This document shows positions 1-6,098 of a DNA stretch of 6,690 nucleotides, piece after piece. The notes beneath the pieces were generated by a model. It searched no databases and was not told where the DNA came from. It was given only the letters and a program-made list of their open reading frames with translations. The translations under genes and the position numbers were made by a program. Origin of the DNA: an uncultured Verrucomicrobiota bacterium (GTDB lineage: Bacteria; Verrucomicrobiota; Kiritimatiellia; RFP12; UBA1067); assembly GCA_945947925.1 (NCBI GenBank), contig CAMEZU010000101.1:1-6690 (forward strand), given 5' to 3'. Position 1 is the first letter of the stretch; every line of letters begins with the position of its first letter.

Positions 1-1259
1 TTCAGGGCGGCTATGACAGCGGCAAGGACATCTGGCTCAACGCCGGCGTCTGGCTGCGCATCAAGGACGACAAGGGCAAGGTCGTGGACATGGTGCCCGC
101 GTGCGTCTTCGACGACCAGTCGCAGAACAACCTCAACGTCCGCCAGATGGGCCGCGTCGCGCAAGACGTCGGAGGCCTCCAGTATCCGATCTTCCGCTTC
201 GACACGGGCGTCCGCTTCCGCCTGTCCCTCAAGGGCCTCGACACGCTCTCCGAACAGGAGATGAAGCTCGCACCCGAGGGCGCGCTCGTCGCCGACCCGC
301 GCTGGAACCACGCGCCCGAGCACTGGTTCGCGCATTCCGGCACCCTCACGAAGGAGACGTGGCTTCAGAACAACCACGTCGGCGAGAACGGCCGCGATCC
401 CGACATCTTCATGGCGACGAGCGACGCGGGCTACATGCAGAGCGCCTACGAGCTGGCCTTCCTGCCGCGCCTGTGCAACCGCTTCAGCCTCAAGGACGCG
501 AGGTTCGGCGACATGCAGTCGCTCGCGCAGACCAACATGCGACGCATCCCCGACCGGTTCGAGGACGCGGTCAACAGCGGTCTCGCCTGGCGCACCTACG
601 ACCCGTTCACCGACGAGGGGCGCGAGGACTTCGCGCTGATTCCCCGCACGAGCGCCGGTGCGGGCTTCAAGGTCAATCCGTACAGCGACTCGACGAACGT
701 GCTGATGGCGGCCTTCGCCAACACGCCGATCGACTGGAACCGCGCGTCGACGAACATCGTCGAGGGCGAGGCGTACGACCCGTCGCAGTCCGCCGCGTCC
801 TTCAACAACAAGTACGCGTTCAACGGGTACCCGAACGGAACCCGAACCCGCCTCTACTGGGAGGACCTCGAGACGATCGCCGGCCGGCTGATCCAGAAGA
901 CCCACGGCGAGCACAAGAACTGGAAGACAGCCTGGCAGGAGCTCGGCTGGAACGCCAGCGCCGACAATTTCTGCGGCATCGACATGCAGGACAGCGAAGA
1001 CCGTCTCTGGTGGACCGACCGCAAGTTCCTCTACGGCTTCTGGCGCGATTGCTTCGAGGCGAAGCAGCAGCTCTTCCTCGTGTTCGTGCGCACGGAGCCG
1101 ATGATGATGGGCAACGAAGGCAGCGGCAAGGTCCGTCCGCAGCTCGGCGCCCGCGCCATGGCCGTCGTCTGGCGCGACCCCACCGAGTCGGCCGACCGCC
1201 GCGGCGGGATTCCCGCGCCGCACCAGACGCGCGTCCTCTTCTACCGTCAGTTCGAATAA
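1..1259 (+). CDS. C-terminal part of a large protein of unknown function, Verru_Chthon cassette protein A-like (5' end outside the window)
   Basis: The reading frame is open from the first complete codon at position 3 to the TAA at 1257-1259, giving about 418 residues with no N-terminus in view; the true start lies upstream. The visible part is soluble, aromatic-rich and acidic, with no membrane segment, and has many Trp, Tyr and Asn residues, as in secreted or surface proteins. The C-terminus contains the stretches LFLVFVRTEP, GARAMAVVWRDP and RVLFYRQFE, and an earlier stretch reads MAAFANTPIDW. From memory these resemble Verru_Chthon cassette protein A, a large protein encoded beside prepilin-like genes in Verrucomicrobia; I could not confirm this by search. 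A pseudopilin gene follows after 27 bp on the same strand, which supports a shared role in a pilus-like or secretion assembly. No enzymatic motif was recognised. That it is a real gene is nearly certain; its family is only a moderate call. Confidence 0.75.
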   Translation, partial: QGGYDSGKDIWLNAGVWLRIKDDKGKVVDMVPACVFDDQSQNNLNVRQMGRVAQDVGGLQYPIFRFDTGVRFRLSLKGLDTLSEQEMKLAPEGALVADPRWNHAPEHWFAHSGTLTKETWLQNNHVGENGRDPDIFMATSDAGYMQSAYELAFLPRLCNRFSLKDARFGDMQSLAQTNMRRIPDRFEDAVNSGLAWRTYDPFTDEGREDFALIPRTSAGAGFKVNPYSDSTNVLMAAFANTPIDWNRASTNIVEGEAYDPSQSAASFNNKYAFNGYPNGTRTRLYWEDLETIAGRLIQKTHGEHKNWKTAWQELGWNASADNFCGIDMQDSEDRLWWTDRKFLYGFWRDCFEAKQQLFLVFVRTEPMMMGNEGSGKVRPQLGARAMAVVWRDPTESADRRGGIPAPHQTRVLFYRQFE

Positions 1260-1286
1260 CCGTCAACCTACCAACCTGTCAATCCA

Positions 1287-2195
1287 ATGAAGCGCGCATT
1301 CACCCTTCTTGAACTCTTGGTCGTGATCGGCATCATCGGCGTTCTCGTGGCGTCGCTCGTCCATTTCGTCACCGGCGGCATGGAAGCGAGCCGTGCGGCG
1401 CAGTGCAAGGCCAACCTGAAGAACCTCGCCGAGGCTGTCGGCAACTGCATGGCCGCCGACACCGACTACCACCGCTATCCGCTCGCCGGCTCGCTCGAGC
1501 ACATGAACGTCGGCTACATCCAGAGCGGCAGCGCCAACAACAGCAAGTGCTACTGGGAGCAGAGCGGCTGGATCAGCTGGAACTCGAACGGCGCCTACCG
1601 CAATGGTCCCAAGAATCACGTGGCGAACATGAGCTGGTTCACCTCGTGCTACGAACAGGACAGGGAGACGCGCTACTACTGCCTGACCAACGGCGCGCTG
1701 TGGTCCGCCATGAGCGCAAGCTCGCCGAGCTACGTCTGCCCGAACCACCCGCGCGTGATGAAGGAGGCGAATCCGGCGTGGAGCTACGTGATGAACGCCT
1801 ACTTTGGCTGGGACACCACGATGGGCCGCGGCCCGCGCGACTTCTGGGGCCAGACGACGAACGGACTGCGCGCGGACAAGCGACTCCTCTTCGCCGAGAT
1901 CCAGTGGACGGACTACACGGGCGACAAGCCGGAAGCGAGCTCAAGCCCGGGCACGAAGTATGACGGCGTCCTGCAGTACCGCGGTTGCGGCGGCAACGCC
2001 GAGGCGGAAGCGATCGGCTTCAACCACAAGACGGGACGCGACGTCGTCGCCCACGTCGTCTATGCCGACGCCCATGTCGACGAGATCGTGTGGAAGGACG
2101 GACAGGACCTGCAGGAGCTGACGAAGTGGCTCTGCGAGGCGAAGGACGTCGCCTATGACGCCGGCGCCGGCAAGTACGAGGAAGTGAAGAAATGA
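1287..2195 (+). CDS. Prepilin-type N-terminal cleavage/methylation domain protein (type II/IV pseudopilin-like)
   Basis: A 302-residue protein that starts with a class III signal: a short basic leader (MKRA), then FTLLELLVVIGIIG. Phe5 would become the methylated first residue of the mature protein, and Glu9 is the conserved Glu at mature position 5. The residue before cleavage is Ala4 rather than the usual Gly. About 15 more hydrophobic residues form the N-terminal helix (to about residue 28), followed by a typical polar segment (AQCKANLKNLAEAV). The globular part is Cys-, Trp- and Tyr-rich. Near the C-terminus, His247 and Tyr-Ala-Asp-Ala-His-Val (259-264) look like a degenerate form of the H-X9-DG tail common in PVC prepilins, with 13 residues between His and Asp and DA in place of DG. 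The start is fixed by the leader peptide although no Shine-Dalgarno sequence precedes it. Such proteins are processed by a prepilin peptidase at the inner membrane; the exact role (pilus, secretion or surface layer) is unknown. Confidence 0.9.
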   Translation: MKRAFTLLELLVVIGIIGVLVASLVHFVTGGMEASRAAQCKANLKNLAEAVGNCMAADTDYHRYPLAGSLEHMNVGYIQSGSANNSKCYWEQSGWISWNSNGAYRNGPKNHVANMSWFTSCYEQDRETRYYCLTNGALWSAMSASSPSYVCPNHPRVMKEANPAWSYVMNAYFGWDTTMGRGPRDFWGQTTNGLRADKRLLFAEIQWTDYTGDKPEASSSPGTKYDGVLQYRGCGGNAEAEAIGFNHKTGRDVVAHVVYADAHVDEIVWKDGQDLQELTKWLCEAKDVAYDAGAGKYEEVKK

Positions 2196-2791
2196 TCCGC
2201 ATCCTGATCGTCGACGACCACCCGATGGTCCGCGAGGGCCTCGAGGCGATGCTGATGAGCGAAGAGGGCTTCGACGTCGTCGCCCTCGCGCCCAACGGCG
2301 AAGCCGCCCTGGCGAAGGCGCAGGAGGTGCGGCCCGACGTCGTCCTGAGCGACATCCGCATGCCGAAGATGGACGGCTTCACGATGCTCGGCCACCTGCG
2401 CAAGCTTCTGCCCGAGACGAAGGTCCTCCTCCTCGCCGGCATGCCGCTCAAGGAAGAGGAGTACCGCGCCCGCCAGGACGGCGCCCGCGGCTACCTGCCG
2501 AAGGACGTCGACCAGGACCGGCTTTCCGCCGCCATCCGCGAAATCGCGGCCAAGGACGACGTCTTCGCCTGCGAACAGTTCCAGGCCGCGCCTTCGCTGC
2601 TGACCGCACGCGAGATGGACGTTCTCCGCCTCGTCGCCCAGGGCAACCAGCGCGATCAGATCGCCGCCGCCCTCGGCATCGGCCCCGAATCGGTGAAGAC
2701 CCACCTGAAGGGCATCATGACGAAGCTCGACTGCCCCAATGCGACAAGCGCCGTCGGCCGCGCCTACGAGCTCGGCATCCTCCGCGCCTGA
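2192..2791 (+). CDS. NarL/FixJ-family response regulator (receiver plus LuxR-type HTH)
   Basis: A 199-residue two-component transcription regulator. The receiver domain spans about 1-120, with acidic-pocket Asp8 and Asp9, phosphoacceptor Asp54 in LSDIRMPKMDG, Tyr101 and Lys104 in GYLPKD. The expected switch Thr/Ser at the end of beta-4 is Ala82 (KVLLLAGM), an unusual substitution. The LuxR/GerE helix-turn-helix spans about 136-197: TAREMDVLRLVAQG, then the recognition helix with ESVKTHLKGIMTKL. The ATG overlaps the stop of the pilin gene in an ATGA arrangement, and a GAGGAAG stretch at 2178-2184 lies 7 bases upstream, so translation is probably coupled to the pilin. A HisKA_3 kinase lies immediately downstream on the other strand and is the likely partner. 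Targets are unknown; the upstream cassette is an obvious candidate by context. Confidence 0.95.
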   Translation: MIRILIVDDHPMVREGLEAMLMSEEGFDVVALAPNGEAALAKAQEVRPDVVLSDIRMPKMDGFTMLGHLRKLLPETKVLLLAGMPLKEEEYRARQDGARGYLPKDVDQDRLSAAIREIAAKDDVFACEQFQAAPSLLTAREMDVLRLVAQGNQRDQIAAALGIGPESVKTHLKGIMTKLDCPNATSAVGRAYELGILRA

Positions 2792-4201
2792 TTACGCGCA
2801 GGGGATCTGGAAGTCAAGCCGCGTGCCGAGCGTTTTCTTCGACCAGATGGACATCGTGCCGCCGAGTTCGGTGCAGCGGCGCTCCATGCTGCTCATGCCG
2901 TAGTGTCCGCTCTCCCCCGTCAGCGCCGGATCGAAGCCGCAGCCGTCGTCGATGACGGACATCGTCAGCAGACCCACACCGAATGACAGGCGCACGCGCA
3001 CGTGCTCGGCCTGGCCGTGCTTGAGCGCGTTGCCGACCGCCTCCTGCATGATCAGGAGAAGCGTGCCGGCGCTCTTGCGGGCGACGGACCGCTCCGTACC
3101 CTCCGTGCGGATGTCGACCTTGCCCTCCCAGTGCGCCATACGCCGCGCGGCAAAGCCGAAGAGCGCCATCAGCGATTCGGGTCCCTCGCTCTCCTCGTTC
3201 ATGGCCCAGAGCGTGGACCGGAGGCCGGCCTGTGTGTGCTGCAAGGCGTCCTGCACCTTCTCAAGCTGCTCGCGGCACTGCACCGCGTCCTTCGGCAGGT
3301 AGTTGCGCGCGGCCTTGAGACGGAACATGGCACCTGCGAGATATTGCTGGAAGCCGTCGTGGAGGTCCGCGGCGAGGCGGAGGCGCTCGCGCCGGGCGGC
3401 GTCTGCCTCGATGCGCGTCGTCTCCCGCTGGCGGATCGAGTCCGCAAGCTCGCGCGTCCGCTTCTGCACCATCCGACGCAAGGTGGCGATCCAGACGAAA
3501 AGGAGAAGGACGACGGCCCCCGCGATGCCCAGAATCGACGCGACGCGTTTGCCGGTCCAGAACGGCGGCTTCGGCGGCTCGGGCGCCCGGCGGATGACCT
3601 TGACGTCGTCGCCGGACACGGGGATGAGCTCGACGTTCTCGATGCGGGCGAAGCGCTCCGCCTCGTAGTCCTCGATCGAGGTGTAGGCGAGGATGCCGGT
3701 CACGCGAACGGTCGCGCCCTGGACGAGATTCGCGGGAAGCGCGTCCTCGAGCGCCCAGGGAATCTCCACCTGAAGGTTGTGGTCGCCCTCGCCAACCAGG
3801 AGCTGGGTCGTCGTCTGGCGGCGGTTGATGTCGCGCAGGAGCCCCTCCGTCGTAAAGAGCCCGCCGTACCACGCGGCGCTGCCATACGGCAGAATTCCTT
3901 CAAAAAGTTCAGGAATCGTCACTTCCCGCGCCTGGGGACAGTCCCCCGCGCTCCGGGGACAGTCCCCGTTGAGGACGGTCAGGGAGAGTGTTTCGAGGCG
4001 GTTTTTGACGAAGGAGGGCTCGCGGCGACCGCGGGCGGACACGCGGTCGCCGATGCGGGCCGTGTCATTCGTCCGGCGCTCGAGGCGCCAGTAGGCGCCG
4101 GCGTCGTCCGTCATGAAGTAGAAGGGCAGGCCTTCGCGCTCGAAGGTGATGATGCCCGTGAGGTTCGTCAGGGCCGCGGCAAGGAAAATCGGTAAGGTCA
4201 T
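2792..4201 (-). CDS. Membrane sensor histidine kinase, HisKA_3/NarL-partner type
   Basis: A 469-residue kinase. Residues 1-16 are hydrophobic and may act as a signal peptide or anchor. Residues about 17-205 form an extracytoplasmic sensor with two beta-rich, OB-fold-like halves (about 13-75 and 97-195). A proline-rich stretch (APEPPKPPFW) leads to a transmembrane helix at about 220-241, then a short coiled coil at about 243-275. HisKA_3 carries phosphoacceptor His281 in LHDGFQQ, with Gln286 completing the HDxxxQ motif linked to phosphatase activity. The HATPase_c domain has the N box (QEAVGNALKH, Asn391), the G1 box (DDGCGF, 418-423), the G2 region (GHYGM, 432-436) and Gly459-Thr460 near the end. 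All catalytic motifs are intact. The ATG at 4201 is the first possible start after an in-frame stop at 4220-4222 and has no Shine-Dalgarno. Residues 79-92 contain a tandem heptad, GDCPRSA/GDCPQAR, encoded by paired palindromes. The gene converges on the response regulator, its probable partner, with abutting stop codons. Confidence 0.95.
   Translation of the reverse strand: MTLPIFLAAALTNLTGIITFEREGLPFYFMTDDAGAYWRLERRTNDTARIGDRVSARGRREPSFVKNRLETLSLTVLNGDCPRSAGDCPQAREVTIPELFEGILPYGSAAWYGGLFTTEGLLRDINRRQTTTQLLVGEGDHNLQVEIPWALEDALPANLVQGATVRVTGILAYTSIEDYEAERFARIENVELIPVSGDDVKVIRRAPEPPKPPFWTGKRVASILGIAGAVVLLLFVWIATLRRMVQKRTRELADSIRQRETTRIEADAARRERLRLAADLHDGFQQYLAGAMFRLKAARNYLPKDAVQCREQLEKVQDALQHTQAGLRSTLWAMNEESEGPESLMALFGFAARRMAHWEGKVDIRTEGTERSVARKSAGTLLLIMQEAVGNALKHGQAEHVRVRLSFGVGLLTMSVIDDGCGFDPALTGESGHYGMSSMERRCTELGGTMSIWSKKTLGTRLDFQIPCA
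3925..3967. repeat. Pair of identical 13-bp palindromes within the histidine kinase gene
   Basis: GGGGACAGTCCCC occurs at 3934-3946 and again at 3955-3967, with start-to-start spacing of 21 bp. Each copy is a perfect dyad of six-base arms around a central A, and each is preceded by CCCGCGC (3925-3931 and 3945-3951), so the repeated unit is a little longer than the palindrome. In the kinase frame the two units encode GDCPRSA and GDCPQAR, between the two halves of the sensor domain. From memory, similar GGGGACAGTCCCC pairs are scattered through some PVC and other genomes in the manner of REP-like elements; this was not checked. Only two copies are present in this window. Confidence 0.8.
4023..4052. 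repeat. 11-bp perfect inverted repeat inside the 5' part of the kinase gene
   Basis: CGGCGACCGCG at 4023-4033 pairs perfectly with CGCGGTCGCCG at 4042-4052 across an 8-base loop. In the kinase mRNA this would form a stable GC-rich hairpin about 150 bases after the start codon. It encodes residues around GDRVSARGRR. It has no T-tract and so is not an intrinsic terminator. Biased codon use in GC-rich DNA could produce it by chance. Confidence 0.5.
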
Positions 4202-4207
4202 GGCGTT

Positions 4208-4236
4208 AGTATAGCATAATCAGGTAGGGGCGTGAA
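4208..4236 (-). promoter_or_regulatory. Predicted sigma-70-type promoter of the histidine kinase, leaderless geometry
   Basis: Read on the minus strand, TTCACG (4236-4231) and TATACT (4213-4208) are separated by exactly 17 bases and match the -35 and -10 consensus at 4/6 and 5/6 positions. Six bases separate the -10 box from the A of the kinase ATG at 4201, so the expected transcription start coincides with the start codon. No Shine-Dalgarno lies between them. A short dyad, GCGT-GA-ACGC (4230-4239), overlaps the -35 box; it may be an operator or chance. The assignment is from sequence match only. Confidence 0.55.
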
Positions 4237-4276
4237 CGCGTTTCCGTCCCATCATCTACCATAAATCCACAAATTA

Positions 4277-4285
4277 TGATAAAAT
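4277..4285 (+). promoter_or_regulatory. Predicted extended -10 promoter of tig-clpP-clpX
   Basis: TGATAAAAT fits an extended -10 element (TG, one base, then TAAAAT, 5/6 to consensus) within the most AT-rich stretch of the window. No convincing -35 hexamer is found 16-18 bases upstream, which extended -10 promoters can tolerate. Transcription would begin near 4292, giving a leader of about 30 bases before tig. Overlapping alternatives TATGAT (4275-4280) and TATAAC (4285-4290) cannot be excluded. I see no CIRCE-type heat-shock operator. Confidence 0.45.
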
Positions 4286-4306
4286 ATAACCTTACCATTT
4301 CAAACG

Positions 4307-4312
4307 AAGGAG
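4307..4312 (+). promoter_or_regulatory. Ribosome binding site of tig
   Basis: AAGGAG lies 10 bases before the ATG at 4323. It is the strongest Shine-Dalgarno sequence in the window and supports that start. It contrasts with the pilin and kinase genes, which have none. Confidence 0.75.
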
Positions 4313-4322
4313 AAGATCCAGA

Positions 4323-5504
4323 ATGAAGACCGAATCGAAGAAGTTGGACAAGTGCCAGGTTGAGCTCACCGTGACCCTCGACGCCGAGGAGATGAAGGCG
4401 ATCGTGAAGGATGTCGAACGCGCGTTCGTGCGCGAGGCGCGGCTCCCGGGCTTCCGTCCGGGCAAGGTGCCGGTGGAGCTGATCCGCAAGGAATTCGCGC
4501 AGGGTCTCAAGCAGGAGACCGAGCGCGTGATGTTCCAGAAGAACATTTCGAAGGCGATCGAGGCCGAGAAGCTCGACCAGGTTGCGGTCGTGGACATGAA
4601 GGACGTCAAGAACGGCGCCGAGGGCGGTGCGTTCACCGCGGTCGTCGAGGTCAAGCCGACCTTCAAGCTCCCGACCTACAAGGGTCTCAAGATCGAGAAG
4701 AAGGATGCGACGGTGACGGACGAGCAGGTCAACGACCAGGTCGCCCGCCTGCGTGCAGCGTACGCGAAGTACGAGGACGCGAAGGAAGGCGAGGCGGTTC
4801 AGGACGGCGACTTCGTCCAGATCGACTACGCGGGCACGGTCGGCGGCAAGGCGATCGTCGAGATCAACCCCGAGGCGAAGATCGTCTCCTCCGGCACGGG
4901 CTTCTGGACCCAGGTCGAGGAAGGCCGCTTCCTCCCCGAGATCCTCGATGCCGTCAAGGGCATGAAGGCCGGCGAGACGAAGGAAGGCATCACGGCGAAG
5001 TTCGACAAGGAAACCGCCCCCGAGGGTCTCAAGGGCGAGAAGGCGGTCTACACGCTGACGCTCAAGTCCTTCCGCCGCCGCGTGCTCCCGACGGACGCCG
5101 AGTTCGTCGAGAAGGCGAAGGCCGAGTCGCTCGAGAAGCTCGTCGCGACCGTGCGCGAGCAGATGCAGAAGCACGCGACCGAGCAGGAAGAGGCCCGCCG
5201 CGAGAACGAGGCCGTCGAGCTCCTCCTCAAGAAGGCCGACTTCGACGTCCCGGGTTCGCAGGTCAACCGTGCGATGGACGGTTACCTCCAGCAGCTCGCC
5301 CAGCGCGCGCAGTACTCGGGCCTGCCGGCCGACTACTTCGAGAAGAACCGCGACAAGATCCTGAAGGACGCGCAGGACGCGGCCGAGAAGCAGGTCCGCC
5401 TGTGGTACGTCATCGAGGCGATCGCGGCCGAGGAGAAGCTCGAGGCGAAGGACGACGAGCGCGGCAAGAAGGTCGTCGAGCTCATCCTCGCCAACGCGAA
5501 GTGA
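4323..5504 (+). CDS. tig: Trigger factor, ribosome-associated chaperone / peptidyl-prolyl isomerase
   Basis: A 393-residue protein, somewhat shorter than the 432 residues of E. coli trigger factor. It binds the ribosome exit tunnel and shields nascent chains. The N-terminal ribosome-binding domain (about 1-140) holds the signature GFRPGKVP at 43-50, matching the position of the E. coli GFRK motif. The FKBP-like isomerase domain spans about 155-250, beginning at DGDFVQIDYAGTV (161-173) and including FLPEILDAVKGMKAGE. Residues about 255-393 form the helical, highly charged C-terminal chaperone arms. An AAGGAG ribosome binding site and an AT-rich promoter precede it. It is the first gene of a tig-clpP-clpX operon, with only 7 bases to clpP. 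No missing domain is seen; the shorter C-terminal region is within normal family variation. Confidence 0.97.
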   Translation: MKTESKKLDKCQVELTVTLDAEEMKAIVKDVERAFVREARLPGFRPGKVPVELIRKEFAQGLKQETERVMFQKNISKAIEAEKLDQVAVVDMKDVKNGAEGGAFTAVVEVKPTFKLPTYKGLKIEKKDATVTDEQVNDQVARLRAAYAKYEDAKEGEAVQDGDFVQIDYAGTVGGKAIVEINPEAKIVSSGTGFWTQVEEGRFLPEILDAVKGMKAGETKEGITAKFDKETAPEGLKGEKAVYTLTLKSFRRRVLPTDAEFVEKAKAESLEKLVATVREQMQKHATEQEEARRENEAVELLLKKADFDVPGSQVNRAMDGYLQQLAQRAQYSGLPADYFEKNRDKILKDAQDAAEKQVRLWYVIEAIAAEEKLEAKDDERGKKVVELILANAK

Positions 5505-5511
5505 GGTCCGT

Positions 5512-6096
5512 ATGGTCAACTCCTACATGATTCCCTACGTCGTCGAGCAGACCGGCAAGGGGGAGCGCACGTATGACATCTACTCGCGCCTCCTCCTCGA
5601 CCGCATCGTCTTCATCTCGGGAGAGGTGAACGACGAGATGGCCAACGCCATCGTCGCGCAGCTCCTGTTCCTGCAGTCGCAGGATCCGAAGAAGCAGATC
5701 AACGTCTACGTGAACTCGCCGGGCGGATCCGTCACGGCGGGTCTCGCGATCTACGACACGATGCAGTTCGTCTCGTGCCCGATCGCGACCTACTGCATCG
5801 GCCAGGCCGCGTCGATGGGCGCGGTGCTCCTGACGGCCGGCACGGCGGGTCTCCGCCACGCGCTCCCGAACGCGCGCATCATGATCCATCAGCCGTGGGG
5901 CGGCGCCGAGGGCAAGGCCAGCGACATCGAGATCACGGCGCGCGAGATCCTCCGCCTCAAGGAGAAGCTCAACGAGATCCTCGCCAAGCACTCCGGCAAG
6001 AAGATGGCGGATGTCGTGAAGGACACGGACCGCGACCACTTCATGTCCGCCGAAGAGGCGAAGGAGTGGGGACTGATCGACAAGGTGATCGGCTGA
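5512..6096 (+). CDS. clpP: ATP-dependent Clp protease proteolytic subunit ClpP
   Basis: A 194-residue serine protease subunit that assembles into a tetradecameric chamber and degrades substrates fed by ClpX or ClpA/ClpC. The catalytic triad is complete: Ser101 in GQAASMGA, His126 in IMIHQP and Asp175 in DRDHF. The oxyanion and substrate-binding glycines are in NSPGGSVTAG (68-77). The N-terminal processing and axial-loop region MIPYVVEQTGKGERTYDIYSR is canonical, with only a five-residue extension before Met6. The ATG at 5512 is preferred over Met6 because GAGG (5503-5506), overlapping the tig stop, lies 5 bases upstream, whereas Met6 has no such site. The length matches the family. It lies 7 bases after tig and 2 bases before clpX, so the three are very probably co-transcribed. 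Confidence 0.98.
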   Translation: MVNSYMIPYVVEQTGKGERTYDIYSRLLLDRIVFISGEVNDEMANAIVAQLLFLQSQDPKKQINVYVNSPGGSVTAGLAIYDTMQFVSCPIATYCIGQAASMGAVLLTAGTAGLRHALPNARIMIHQPWGGAEGKASDIEITAREILRLKEKLNEILAKHSGKKMADVVKDTDRDHFMSAEEAKEWGLIDKVIG

Positions 6097-6098
6097 CG

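Noticed and set aside
101..1312. 403-residue plus-strand frame overlapping the first gene
   Set aside because: Arg/Pro-rich low-complexity translation, as expected from an out-of-frame reading of GC-rich DNA; the other frame gives a balanced protein ending in a patterned C-terminus.
2780..2803. Bidirectional terminator between regulator and kinase
   Set aside because: The stop codons abut, leaving no intergenic sequence, and no hairpin with T-tracts is visible at the junction.
3934..3967. CRISPR-like or tandem repeat array
   Set aside because: Only two short palindromic copies with an 8-base gap, inside a functional gene; no further units and no cas genes.
3002..4195. 397-residue frame antisense to the histidine kinase
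   Set aside because: Shadow of the kinase, whose H, N and G boxes are all intact; no start signal and no motifs.
4202..4322. CIRCE or other heat-shock operator upstream of tig
   Set aside because: No TTAGCACTC-type inverted repeat is present in the region.
4206..5519. 437-residue open frame antisense to tig
   Set aside because: Leu/Arg/Asp-rich composition typical of the complement of a GC-rich gene; it mirrors tig, which has clear family motifs, and shows no recognisable domain.
5527..6096. Alternative clpP start at Met6
   Set aside because: No ribosome binding site precedes it, whereas the ATG at 5512 has GAGG 5 bases upstream; the difference is only five residues.
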